This document shows, in pieces, positions 53,800 to 61,843 of a DNA stretch of 64,000 nucleotides. Source of the DNA: Paraburkholderia sp. Tr-20389 (GTDB lineage: Bacteria > Pseudomonadota > Gammaproteobacteria > Burkholderiales > Burkholderiaceae); contig NZ_JAAGPD010000002.1 in NCBI RefSeq assembly GCF_017104565.1, positions 284,801 to 348,800 of the forward strand. Reading direction: 5' to 3'. A model generated the notes under the pieces. The model worked only from the letters and a program-made list of their open reading frames with translations. It was not told where the DNA came from and made no database searches. Position 1 is the first letter of the stretch; each line of letters starts with the position of its first letter. The translations under genes and the position numbers were made by a program.

Positions 53800-54765
53800 A
53801 TGTCGATCAAAGACAGGCTTGCAAAGAAGACGGGTGATCTGATGGTGCCGGCTCCGGCGCAGGAAGCAGGACGCGCGGCATCGCCTCGGACGGCGCCCGG
53901 TCAGATGCTCGCGTTTCGTAGCGCGATGCGCGAAAGCTCGGATCGTGTTTCGCAGCTGGAAGCGCAGCTCAAGGAGTACGACGGCGCGGTTGCGATTCGC
54001 GCGTTGGATCCGAAGACGATCCAGGCGTCGAAGTGGGCAAACCGGCAGGACTTCGGCGACGAGAGCTTTGCGGAGCTGAAGTCTCTGATTGCGGAAGCGG
54101 GCGGTAATACGCAGCCGATCAAGGTTCGTCCGGCGAGCGATGGGGATGGCTACGAGATCGTTTTCGGGCACCGCCGTCATCGCGCGTGTCTGGAGCTTGA
54201 TCTGCCCGTGAACGCAATTGTCGATCGCGAGATTACGGAGCAAGGCCAATTCGTCCAGATGGATCAGGAAAACCGCGCGCGGAAAAACCTGAGTCCGTGG
54301 GAGCAGGGCGTGTGGTACAAGCGCGCGCTCGACGACGAACTGTGGCCGTCGCAGAACGCGATGGCGAAAGCGTGCGGGTTGTCGCAGGGGAATATTTCCA
54401 GCGCGTTGCTGGTAGCGGAGCTTCCGGCCGAGATCGTTGGCGCATTTCCTTCGCCGCACGATATCCAGTTTCAGGCTGCGCGAAAGCTGTCAGTGGCGCT
54501 CAAGAAGGCGGGCGACGAAATCGTGCAGCGTGCGGTCGAACTGGCGGAAGATCCGGCGCGGACTGCGCAAGAGGTGTTGGCCGCGTTGCTGGGAGCAGGT
54601 CGACCTGCTGCTCCTGCCCGGAAGGAAGAGGAAGTTGGGATTGAGCGGAAGGGCGATCTCTTGGTGATTCGGCTGCGCGCCAGTGGCGTACCGCAGGACC
54701 GGGTCGAAGAGCTGAGGCAGTTGATTACTGGATTCCTCGAGGACGTACAGTCATCGGCGGATTGA
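53800..54765 (+). CDS. parB: ParB-family partition-site-binding protein
   Basis: 321 aa. The ParB/Spo0J N-terminal CTPase domain (about residues 65-155) includes IAEAGGNTQPIKVRP, FGHRRHRACLELDLPVNAIV and DQENRARKNLSPWEQG. The HTH (about 180-215) has SQNAMAKACGLSQGNISSALLVAELP. The C-terminal dimerisation segment ends with LRQLITGFLEDVQ. A GGGGGAG ribosome-binding site lies 6-12 nt upstream. ParB should recognise a palindromic centromere; the repeated TATTTAC palindromes on both sides of the block are the best candidates. Confidence 0.95.
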   Translation: MSIKDRLAKKTGDLMVPAPAQEAGRAASPRTAPGQMLAFRSAMRESSDRVSQLEAQLKEYDGAVAIRALDPKTIQASKWANRQDFGDESFAELKSLIAEAGGNTQPIKVRPASDGDGYEIVFGHRRHRACLELDLPVNAIVDREITEQGQFVQMDQENRARKNLSPWEQGVWYKRALDDELWPSQNAMAKACGLSQGNISSALLVAELPAEIVGAFPSPHDIQFQAARKLSVALKKAGDEIVQRAVELAEDPARTAQEVLAALLGAGRPAAPARKEEEVGIERKGDLLVIRLRASGVPQDRVEELRQLITGFLEDVQSSAD

Positions 54766-55084
54766 GATCTTGACGGTGCCTGCCGCAGGGCGGTGGGCAC
54801 CAGTTGTGTCTAGATTCAAGTATTGCGGTTTGTGTTGATTCCCTCAGACGTTGCGTTCGTCGACGTCCGTCTCCCGTCTCCCTGGTCGAATCCGGCCGAT
54901 GTTTTTCCTGATGGCCTCATCCCTTGTTCTGTCTGTGCCGCTGGTTTCGGCTATGCGGTGGCCTTACTGCGTCGTCCGGTAATAGCTTCGACGCGCGCAG
55001 CTGAGATTCTTGAACACCGCGGCGTGGTTTTCGGCGTAAGCGGGGGTTGATGGGCTGCTGATAGGGACGGCGTCCCGATCAGGT

Positions 55085-55099
55085 TATTTACCGTAAATA
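55085..55099. repeat. 15-bp palindrome, putative partition site, copy 3
   Basis: TATTTACCGTAAATA, identical to copy 1, 320 nt after the parB stop. Confidence 0.7.
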
Positions 55100-55243
55100 G
55101 ATGGGGGAGCCGGCTTTGAGTGGTTTGGCTCGCGGAGCCCGCATGTTGTGATGGCCTGCGAGAAGCCACGCGGAGCGGCCGATAGAGGGCGGTGCGAAGC
55201 CGCGCTGTTCGATGGACATAGCCGCTAGAGGTACCCCAAAGCC

Positions 55244-55258
55244 TATTTACGGTAAATA
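55244..55258. repeat. 15-bp palindrome, putative partition site, copy 4
   Basis: TATTTACGGTAAATA, perfect 7-bp arms; it is the reverse complement of copies 1 and 3 because the centre base is inverted. Confidence 0.7.
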
Positions 55259-55301
55259 GCCCACCTCAAATCCAAATGGCGTGACATGCGCACGCGCTGG
55301 T

Positions 55302-55316
55302 TATTTACGATAAATA
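55302..55316. repeat. 15-bp palindrome, putative partition site, copy 5
   Basis: TATTTACGATAAATA, identical to copy 2, starting 58 nt after the start of copy 4. Confidence 0.65.
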
Positions 55317-55847
55317 GCCCCACGGCGGCTGCGCATCGGCAGACGGCTGTCTGGCCCCACCTGTCACGGTGACGGTTTCCAGAGGTTCGCGCGCGCTTCT
55401 CGGCATGATCCCGAGATCGTTCTATGCAGCTTCACGGCGAGGCGCGGCCGACGAATCCCGAACATGGATGGATACGATCCCCGAACCCGCCGAAAAGCGA
55501 TACGCGCTATTTGCGGTCCAACACCGTCGCGCATCAGACGCGCTGATGCCCATTACGACGAATCTGGAACGGCAAATAAACCGCAGTTGGTGCTCGGTTC
55601 GGCGACGCAGGAGCAACACCGGAGTGACCCAGTTGTAATCGCTCTTCATCGTTTGCGCGGCTGCTCCCTACTCGTGCAAATCGAGGTGGTGACCAGACAA
55701 AAAGCCAAAGACGCGCCAGCGCGAGCGTCGGCAAATAACGCTAGTCACGCGCCGGAACAAAATGGCGACCAAGCGAAAAGCATTCGCTCGACCAATTCGC
55801 GCCACTCTCGTCCCATGCCTCCGATTAGGAAAGAGCGAGGCAGCATG

Positions 55848-55869
55848 TAGGGACGATCCGTTGTCGAGA
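55848..55869 (+). repeat. 22-bp direct repeat, left copy
   Basis: TAGGGACGATCCGTTGTCGA plus GA, exactly repeated at 56532-56553. This copy ends two bases before the recognisable IS481-type fragment. Confidence 0.8.
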
Positions 55870-55871
55870 AG

Positions 55872-56215
55872 GTGGCTTGTCGCAGCACGAGTCTCACGCA
55901 TGAGCACATGCAGCAGACACTGGATCGCTGGCGGCACGTGCACAACGTTGAACGCCCGCGCAAGGCACTGGGGATGGCCACACTCATCGCACGCAACGTA
56001 TGCAGCCAGCGCGCGATCCCAGATCGGCTGCCCGAGCTCGATACGCCCCCGGTGATGACGCTCTACGGGTGAATGCAAGCTGCGTGGTGCGAGTACGGGG
56101 GGAGCAACTGAAGCTCTGGATCGCGCTCAAGGGGCTGCAAGGTGGCAGCCCGCCCGAGATATGGTTCGCCCATCAGCGCATCGCGAAACTTGACCTGAAG
56201 GCACCCAAACCCTGA
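55872..56215 (+). pseudogene. IS481-family transposase remnant (C-terminal part, frameshifted)
   Basis: Residues from 55890 read HMQQTLDRWRHVHNVERPRKALGMA, the DDE-transposase C-terminal motif of IS481-family elements (usually DRWRHVYNxERPHEALG), continuing to a TGA at 56070. The rest continues in another frame to 56215 with VVRVRGEQLKLWIALKG and FAHQRIAKLDL, matching the end of the same transposase. So one frameshift is present and the N-terminal two thirds, including most catalytic Asp residues, are absent. The open frame is therefore non-functional. Confidence 0.82.
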
Positions 56216-56223
56216 CCATCAGG

Positions 56224-56262
56224 TGTCAACGATGTCCCCGTACATGTGTCAACCATGTCTCC
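56224..56262 (+). mobile_element. Right end of the IS481-type relic
   Basis: TGTCAACGATGTCCCC (56224-56239) and TGTCAACCATGTCTCC (56247-56262) are tandem repeats 23 nt apart, typical of the inside of IS481-family terminal repeats. They begin 9 nt after the transposase remnant. The matching left end was not found. Confidence 0.65.
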
Positions 56263-57257
56263 AGTCTGTACACCGTCGCCGACCCTATCGTCGCGAGAAT
56301 GTGAAACGGCGATCCTGTCGGTAACCCCGTAGCCCTTTGACGGTAGTAAAGTTCGCCTGCAAAAGCTCGGCATAAAACCGGTGCCTCGATTGATACAACG
56401 AGCCCCGAGCCCACCACGCGGCCAGACACCCCAACCCTAGGCGACTTCTCTAATTTCGCGATCAACCCGATCTTCGCGAGCAGAACACGGGATGCCTCCC
56501 ACCTCGAAAGAGCGCGTCGCAAAACTGCACATAGGGACGATCCGTTGTCGAGACGCGATCCGACCTATTGCAACCTCGTCACGGCGAATTTCACGTGCGA
56601 AGAGGGCGGCCGACATCGTCGGACATTTCTGTTACGGCGGCGTGAATTTAATCGGCACGCCTCCGGGGCGCACCACAGCCGTTGATTACCGGACGACACA
56701 ACCAACGGGCACCAAGGCCACACCCCAGACAAAGACCGAAAAGCGCCAGCAACATACGCCCCCAACACGATCCGCGCTGAAGCCAATTCCAACCGTTGAT
56801 TTCACGGCGACAACATATCGGCCGGTGATCGACAGCCCGAATCCACCATCGATGCCGCTGGACTCCTCGCAATCTCAAAAAAATACTAAGCTATCCATAT
56901 TAAATAACTCAGAGTCATCGAGTCATAAGCCCTTTGAAGCGCAACATGCGCCTGCGCGCCTAAAAACCCTTCAGGCGCGCCTCAACCCGCTCAGACAACC
57001 CGAGGGAACAGACGCACACCACAAACCCGCCAAACAGCCTTAAATCGACCCCAAATCCCGCGATTCAAGCAAAAACTATTTCCCGCCAACGACTTGCAGC
57101 CCAATCCGTGAAACAACCTTAAGAAAACCACAGGCAAGAAGAAACCTTTATAATGCAATGAGTTAGCTATCCAGCCACCGAATGTTTCACGCATTTCGCC
57201 GCTTCGAGTGAGATATTTCGCAGCAAAATGCCGGATCGCTGATTTTCTGCCGTAAAT
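56263..57257. other. Non-coding mosaic region
   Basis: No supportable gene on either strand. The stretch 56650-57130 is noticeably richer in A and T and Pro/Thr-coding triplets than the rest of the window, with a 552-nt open frame (56492-57043) that shows no domain and no ribosome-binding site. It looks like degraded or foreign DNA next to the partition locus. A TATAAT hexamer is at 57149, but no matching -35 was seen. Confidence 0.5.
56532..56553 (+). repeat. 22-bp direct repeat, right copy
   Basis: Exact second copy of the repeat at 55848-55869, 684 nt away start to start. The pair brackets the IS481 relic. Confidence 0.8.
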
Positions 57258-57303
57258 CGATACGATCGTATCGTTCGCTACGTAGTTCGTCGTATTCGCT
57301 ACG
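57258..57303. promoter_or_regulatory. 16-bp perfect palindrome followed by two 9-bp direct repeats
   Basis: CGATACGATCGTATCG (57258-57273) is a perfect palindrome; TTCGCTACG follows at once (57274-57282) and again at 57295-57303, exactly 21 bp apart (two helical turns). It lies 220 nt upstream of the DUF445 gene. It looks like an operator or a DNA-organisation site; the binding protein is unknown. Confidence 0.5.
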
Positions 57304-57521
57304 AATTCCCGGCGCCACATCCGTCCCGCACGCCAAATTCTGCCGAAACTGCACTTCGAGCGCCTCGGTATCTCCAGCGAATTCGCGGGAGAGCCCAAGA
57401 ATCTCGCCCTCGTCAGCCCACCACTCGAATGAGCGCAGACGAACGCTTCAGCACATTCGATACTGAGCCTCGCGGGAACACCCCCGCGTCCCGGACACCA
57501 TCGACCCGACACCCACCCACG

Positions 57522-58802
57522 ATGAACAAGGAAGTCGAACTCAAACGCGCCAAGCGTCGCGCGACGCTCCTGCTCCTGATTGCCACGGCCATCTTCGTCG
57601 CGACGGCCTTCATGCAGCGAAGCATGTGGATCGACGGCATCAAGGCCGTCGCGGAAGCTGCGATGGTCGGCGCGCTCGCCGACTGGTTCGCCGTCGTCGC
57701 GCTGTTCCGCCGTGTGCCGATTCCCGGCGTCGCCGCGCACACGGCGATCATTCCTCAGAACAAGGACAAGATCGCCGACAACCTCGCGATCTTCGTGCGC
57801 GAGAAGTTTCTGGACGAATCGTCGATCGTCGGTTTGATCCGCAAGCACGATCCAGCGCAGAGCATCACGAACTGGCTTTCCGTCGATGCGAATACGCAGC
57901 GCCTCGGCGACTACGTGCTCAAGCTGACGAGCGGCATTCTCGAGTTGCTCGACGACGCGCGCATCCAGATCTTCATCAAGGACGCACTGGACGCGATGCT
58001 CGACAAGATCGACCTGTCGAAAGCGACGGGCGCAGTTCTCGACACGCTGACGCGCGACGGCCGTCATCAGGAACTGCTCGACGAAGGCATCGAGCATCTA
58101 ATGGGGTTGTTGCGTGAACCGGGTGTCCGTACGTTCATCGCCGAGCAGATCGTCGACTGGTTCAAGCGCGAGTATCCAACGCTCGAAAAGCTCATGCCGT
58201 CCGAATGGCTCGGCGAAAGCGGCGCGAACATCGTCGCCGATACAGTGAACAACATGCTGCTGCGCGTGAGCGAAGACCGCAGCCACAAACTGCGTCACAA
58301 ATTCGACGAAGCGGCCGCACGCCTCGTCGTGAAGCTGAAGTCCGATCCCGCTTTCCTCGAGAAGGGCGAAGAGATCAAACGCTATGTGAAGGAGAGCGAG
58401 AATCTCGCGCTCTACGTGAAGGATCTGTGGGGCCAGTTACGCGACTGGCTGCGGCGCGACCTCGCGCGCGACGACTCCGTGCTGCATTCGAAGGTGGCGG
58501 CAATGGGGCAATGGATCGGGCGCGAACTGGCGCAGGACGAATCGTTGCGCCGTTCGCTGAACGATCATATGGAGGAAGCGGCGCGCGCAATGGCGCCGGA
58601 CTTTGCCGGCTACCTGACGCGCCACATCAGCGACACGGTCAAGAACTGGGATTCGCGCGACATGTCGCAACAGATCGAGCTGAACATCGGCAAGGATTTG
58701 CAGTACATCCGCATCAACGGAACGCTCGTCGGCGGATGCATCGGGTTGCTGCTTTACGTCAGCTCGCAGATTTTCGCGCTCGTGCGGCTGCACGTCGGCT
58801 AG
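57522..58802 (+). CDS. DUF445 family membrane protein
   Basis: 426 aa. Start ATG 57522 (MNKEVELKRAKRRATLLLL) is preferred over a frame start 31 codons upstream, which would add a Pro/Thr-rich leader. One hydrophobic segment near residues 14-30, then the DUF445 core with AMVGALADWFAVVALFRRVPIPGVAAHTAIIPQNKDKIADNLA, long helices, and a C-terminal membrane helix (GTLVGGCIGLLLYVSSQIFAL). No function is established for the family (YjiN/YheB-like proteins); topology suggests a membrane-anchored helical protein. Convergent with a small exported protein gene. Confidence 0.9.
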   Translation: MNKEVELKRAKRRATLLLLIATAIFVATAFMQRSMWIDGIKAVAEAAMVGALADWFAVVALFRRVPIPGVAAHTAIIPQNKDKIADNLAIFVREKFLDESSIVGLIRKHDPAQSITNWLSVDANTQRLGDYVLKLTSGILELLDDARIQIFIKDALDAMLDKIDLSKATGAVLDTLTRDGRHQELLDEGIEHLMGLLREPGVRTFIAEQIVDWFKREYPTLEKLMPSEWLGESGANIVADTVNNMLLRVSEDRSHKLRHKFDEAAARLVVKLKSDPAFLEKGEEIKRYVKESENLALYVKDLWGQLRDWLRRDLARDDSVLHSKVAAMGQWIGRELAQDESLRRSLNDHMEEAARAMAPDFAGYLTRHISDTVKNWDSRDMSQQIELNIGKDLQYIRINGTLVGGCIGLLLYVSSQIFALVRLHVG

Positions 58803-58835
58803 TGTGCGGCACGCACGCAATTGTGTTCTGACGTT

Positions 58836-59159
58836 TTATTGCGCGGCGGCGGGCTTGTTGTGATTTGCGCATTCCTGCGTGAAGAGCATGCTCGCCTGGT
58901 CGGGCGTCATCGCTTCGGGGCTGCTGTAGATGCGCTCGATCATCGCCGTGACCGCCTGACGATCCGACTCGTTCTTGTAGTATTTCTGCGCCTGCGTCAG
59001 CGCCTGATCCTTCGTTTTCTTGTGACGGCGCCACGACGCCACCTGACCTGCGATATCGCCGACTGCGAAACACTGGTCGGTGACCGTCTGCGCGAACGCT
59101 TGCGTCGACGGCTGCGCGAGGCAGACGGCAAGCACCGCTGCGGCTACTGCTCGTTTCAT
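58836..59159 (-). CDS. Small exported hypothetical protein
   Basis: 107 aa. Signal peptide MKRAVAAAVLAVCLAQPSTQAFAQ (cleavage near residue 24), then a mature part of ~83 residues, mostly helical, with two cysteines (in TDQCFAVGD and TQECANHNK) at opposite ends that could form a disulfide. No domain recognised. GGAAATG at the start gives a modest ribosome-binding site (GGAACCGG). Codon use matches neighbours, so it is a real gene. Convergent with the DUF445 gene, 33 nt between the stops. Confidence 0.78.
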   Translation of the reverse strand: MKRAVAAAVLAVCLAQPSTQAFAQTVTDQCFAVGDIAGQVASWRRHKKTKDQALTQAQKYYKNESDRQAVTAMIERIYSSPEAMTPDQASMLFTQECANHNKPAAAQ

Positions 59160-59271
59160 TTCCGGTTCCTGTTGTCAGATGGGCGATAGTATAAAGACGG
59201 GCGCCGCCGTGCCCCAGTCAGGCATCCACTGCCGCTGACCCACATCGACTCCGTACAACCGGATCACACTC

Positions 59272-59775
59272 ATGCCGCTCAACCCGTCATCGCCGCTTGC
59301 CCGCTTGCTCAACGGTCCGGTCCATCCTGGCAGGATCGTCTGGATCGGCTTGCGGCCGCGGCGAAAAGACGCGATGTCGGTAGTCGAGACGGCCGTGATC
59401 GACACCGGAGCGGGCCTCGTCGGCGATCACTATGCAAGCCGTGCCGGCGCGCGTCAGGTGACGCTGATTCAGGCCGAGAGCCTGCGGAGTATCGCGAGTC
59501 ATCTTGGGCGCAGCGATGTCGCCGCGCTCGACCTGCGGCGCAACATCGTCACGGAAGGCATCAATCTGATGGCGCTGAAAGACCGGCAATTTCGCATCGG
59601 CGAGGCCGTGTTGCAAGCGACGGGTGAATGTCACCCGTGTTCGCGTATGGAGGAAGTGCTGGGCGTGGGCGGCTACAACGCGGTGCGTGGTTTCGGCGGC
59701 ATAACCGCGCGCGTCGTGTCAGGCGGAGCCATCAGGATCGGCGACGCGATCGAGGCGCTGCCCGTCGAGGGCTAG
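59272..59775 (+). CDS. MOSC domain protein
   Basis: 167 aa single-domain MOSC (molybdenum-cofactor sulfurase C-terminal) protein, YiiM-like group. It has the N-terminal VWIGLRPRRKDAM, GDHYASRAGARQVTLIQAES, ALDLRRNIVTEGINL, and the conserved Cys in GECHPCSRMEEVLG that binds the Mo cofactor or transfers sulfur. It ends in GGITARVVSGGAIRIGD. Role could be detoxification of N-hydroxylated compounds or Mo-cofactor handling; context gives no partner. Convergent with msrB. Confidence 0.92.
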   Translation: MPLNPSSPLARLLNGPVHPGRIVWIGLRPRRKDAMSVVETAVIDTGAGLVGDHYASRAGARQVTLIQAESLRSIASHLGRSDVAALDLRRNIVTEGINLMALKDRQFRIGEAVLQATGECHPCSRMEEVLGVGGYNAVRGFGGITARVVSGGAIRIGDAIEALPVEG

Positions 59776-59809
59776 CGCGCTCCATCGCATCGCTTGTGGC
59801 GGATGTCGC

Positions 59810-60262
59810 TTACTTTTTCGCGACTTCGAACAGACTGCGATATTGCCCGTAACCTTCTGCTTCGAGCTGCGAAACCGGGATGAAGCGCAGCGATGCCGAA
59901 TTGATGCAATAACGCAGCCCGCCTGTTTCGCGCGGACCGTCCGGGAACACGTGGCCGAGATGGCTGTCGCCGTGCTTCGAGCGCACTTCGGTGCGGATCA
60001 TGCCGTGGGTCATGTCACGCAACTCGACGACGTGCTCGTCTTCCAGCGGCTTCGTGAAGCTCGGCCAGCCGCAGCCGCTGTCGAACTTGTCCAGCGACGT
60101 GAAAAGCGGCTCGCCGGATACGACGTCGACGTACAGACCAGCTTCCTTGCTGTCCCAGAACTCGTTGTAAAACGGGCGTTCCGTCCCGCTTTCCTGCGTC
60201 ACGCGACGCTGCTCGGCGGTGAGTCGGGCCAATGCTTCCGGTGTTTTTTCGTACGCGGACAT
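59810..60262 (-). CDS. msrB: Peptide-methionine (R)-S-oxide reductase MsrB
   Basis: 150 aa. Reduces the R epimer of methionine sulfoxide in proteins. The catalytic cysteine is Cys119 in [13 protein letters not shown]; the resolving cysteine is Cys64 in DSGCGWPSF. The two CxxC zinc motifs of zinc-type MsrB are absent, so this is the zinc-free form. The start at 60262 is fixed by AAGGAGAG upstream on the minus strand; the frame extends further without support. Cytoplasmic: no signal peptide. Confidence 0.95.
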   Translation of the reverse strand: MSAYEKTPEALARLTAEQRRVTQESGTERPFYNEFWDSKEAGLYVDVVSGEPLFTSLDKFDSGCGWPSFTKPLEDEHVVELRDMTHGMIRTEVRSKHGDSHLGHVFPDGPRETGGLRYCINSASLRFIPVSQLEAEGYGQYRSLFEVAKK

Positions 60263-60567
60263 GTGTGAATCTCTCCTTGATGTGGGCAGCGAGCGCCGAC
60301 GCCCGCCGCGCGAGTCTGACGGCCCGCTGGCGGGCGTCGCTCGTATATATGGGCACTGTGGATACGCACAAGCATACGCAAATGTCCGGCTGCTTGCAGT
60401 CCGCGCGCCAGCTCGCGCTTCCGGCCTCGACCACGATTGATCACGCGTGGGCGTCGATTGATGCGTGAACGGAATCATTCGCGCGCGCTTGCGATCGGCG
60501 GGTGAGGAAGACGACAATAAGCGCGCTGAAAACCAAGCTGCCGATCCAACGCCCCACGCGGGCAACC
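60263..60567. other. 305-nt divergent intergenic region
   Basis: Holds the msrB ribosome-binding site (60268-60275, minus strand) and presumably the promoters of msrB and the glycosylase gene. A TATATATGG motif at 60343 is a possible -10 element. No gene or conserved RNA was recognised. Confidence 0.45.
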
Positions 60568-61254
60568 ATGATGAAAAAAACCCCTTCTGCCACGAAGCCT
60601 GCCGCGAAAAAATCACGCGCCGCAGCAAAGAAAGCAGCGCGTCCGAAGAAGCCGCAACCACTCGATGCAATCGTCGGCGCCGATGGTCTCGCCCGTCCGC
60701 CGTGGGCCGCCGTCGATCCGCTGCTCAAGCATTACTACGACACCGAATGGGGCATGCCCGTGCGCGACGAGCACGGGCTGTTCGAACGTCTGAGCCTCGA
60801 GGCGTTTCAGTCGGGACTCTCGTGGGCGACCATTCTGCGCAAGCGCGATGCGTTTCGCGAGGCGTTCGCCGGTTTCGACCCTGACGTCGTCGCCGCGTTC
60901 GACGACAAGGACGTCGAGCGTCTGATGACCGACGAACGCATCATCCGCAATCGCGCAAAAATTCTCGCGACGATCGCGAACGCGGCCGCGACGATCCGCA
61001 TGCGCGAAGAAGGTGGTCTTGCCGCGCTGATCTGGTCGTTCCAGCCGCCCGCGACGCCCGCGCCGCGCACGATCGGCGACATTCCGACGACATCCGCCGA
61101 ATCCATCGCGTTGAGCAAGGCGCTGCGCAAGCGCGGTTTCGTATTCGTCGGACCGACGACGATGCATGCATTAATGGAAGCCACGGGTATCGTGGATACG
61201 CATCTGGTCGACAGTCATCGCCGCGGCAGTTCGGGCGTGTGGCCGCGCGACTAG
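60568..61254 (+). CDS. tag: DNA-3-methyladenine glycosylase I (Tag), zinc-site-depleted, with basic N-terminal tail
   Basis: 228 aa. Removes 3-methyladenine from alkylated DNA. The first ~31 residues are a Lys/Ala/Pro-rich tail resembling histone-like DNA-binding tails. The Tag core follows: [33 protein letters not shown] with catalytic-type Glu78, HhH-like region [16 protein letters not shown] and [17 protein letters not shown]. coli Tag holds zinc with Cys4, His17, His175 and Cys179; here the equivalents are Pro44, Tyr57, His212 and Ser216, so three of four ligands are replaced. ATG at 60568 or 60571 follows GGGCAACC; longer starts lack support. Confidence 0.9.
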   Translation: MMKKTPSATKPAAKKSRAAAKKAARPKKPQPLDAIVGADGLARPPWAAVDPLLKHYYDTEWGMPVRDEHGLFERLSLEAFQSGLSWATILRKRDAFREAFAGFDPDVVAAFDDKDVERLMTDERIIRNRAKILATIANAAATIRMREEGGLAALIWSFQPPATPAPRTIGDIPTTSAESIALSKALRKRGFVFVGPTTMHALMEATGIVDTHLVDSHRRGSSGVWPRD

Positions 61255-61257
61255 AGA

Positions 61258-61288
61258 GCGCTTCGACGTGCGACGCTATGCGAAGCGC
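61258..61288. terminator. Hairpin between convergent genes
   Basis: GCGCTTCG...CGAAGCGC, perfect 8-bp stem with a 15-nt loop, between the stops of tag (61254) and the convergent zinc-ribbon gene (61297). No U-tract. Confidence 0.5.
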
Positions 61289-61296
61289 AGCGCGTC

Positions 61297-61737
61297 TCAG
61301 CTGCTGCGGCGCGCGGCCATGAACGCCTCGACATAACGAAGCGCCTGCTCGCATTGATCGAGCGACAGCATGTGAATCGAATTGGGTAGCGGATCGATGC
61401 CCAGCTCGGTCGCAACCCAACGGATCGCCTTCGAGCGCGCTTCGAACGCATTGACGCCGTCGCGCCGCACCTTGCCCGCGACGAGCGGTTCGAGCGCGTC
61501 GTGCAAGCGGCTTTTCGCTTCGCGCAACGCGGCATCGGCGAGTCGGCCGAGAGGGACATTCCTCGTGCTGCGCGCATGAATACCGATCCACGCCTGACAC
61601 GGCGAGCAGACCCAGACGGGACCGTGATCGTCGCGATACGGATAGCTTTCGTCTCCGGCGCGCGCAAGCACGGCCTTTGCGCCGCAGTAGTCGCACAAAG
61701 GCTGCGGCAGCGCCTTGACGGGTTTGCCTACGCGCAT
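61297..61737 (-). CDS. Small zinc-ribbon protein (zinc-finger-containing, DUF3268-like)
   Basis: 146 aa. A CxxC-x25-CxxC ribbon: Cys15/Cys18 in LCDYCGAK and Cys44/Cys47 in VWVCSPCQAW, with a YRDDHGPVWVC stretch common to this family. The C-terminal ~100 residues are helical, ending in a basic tail (SLDQCEQALRYVEAFMAARRSS). ATG 61737 is chosen because it begins just before the finger; the frame is open upstream. DNA, RNA or protein target unknown. Confidence 0.78.
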   Translation of the reverse strand: MRVGKPVKALPQPLCDYCGAKAVLARAGDESYPYRDDHGPVWVCSPCQAWIGIHARSTRNVPLGRLADAALREAKSRLHDALEPLVAGKVRRDGVNAFEARSKAIRWVATELGIDPLPNSIHMLSLDQCEQALRYVEAFMAARRSS

Positions 61738-61843
61738 CGCGGCGCCTCGACGGGTTTCACTGGCTTCATACGACGGTTCGAAGGTGGGTGGTGTACCCAA
61801 CGATACCAGTTGACCGTTCTTCGTACGAGAGGCAAGCGATGCA

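Larger units (their letters stand above)
54766..55847. other. Non-coding region downstream of parB with partition-like palindromes
   Basis: About 1.1 kb without a convincing gene. Open frames here (for example 55369-55638 and 55464-55850) lack ribosome-binding sites, known domains and the strong codon bias of neighbours. The recognisable content is three 15-bp palindromes (55085, 55244, 55302). Confidence 0.6.

Noticed and set aside
55464-55850. 128-codon open frame downstream of parB
   Set aside because: No domain, poor codon bias, and it runs up to the direct repeat next to the IS relic; likely random.
56235-56262. GTCCCC/GTCTCC motifs after the IS relic as extra Rep iterons
   Set aside because: They are part of the TGTCAAC(C/G)ATGTC repeats at the IS481-type end and lack the GGGG half.
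56492-57043. 183-codon open frame in the region between the IS relic and DUF445
   Set aside because: No ribosome-binding site, no recognisable domain, Thr/Pro/Ser-rich low-complexity composition unlike the neighbouring genes.
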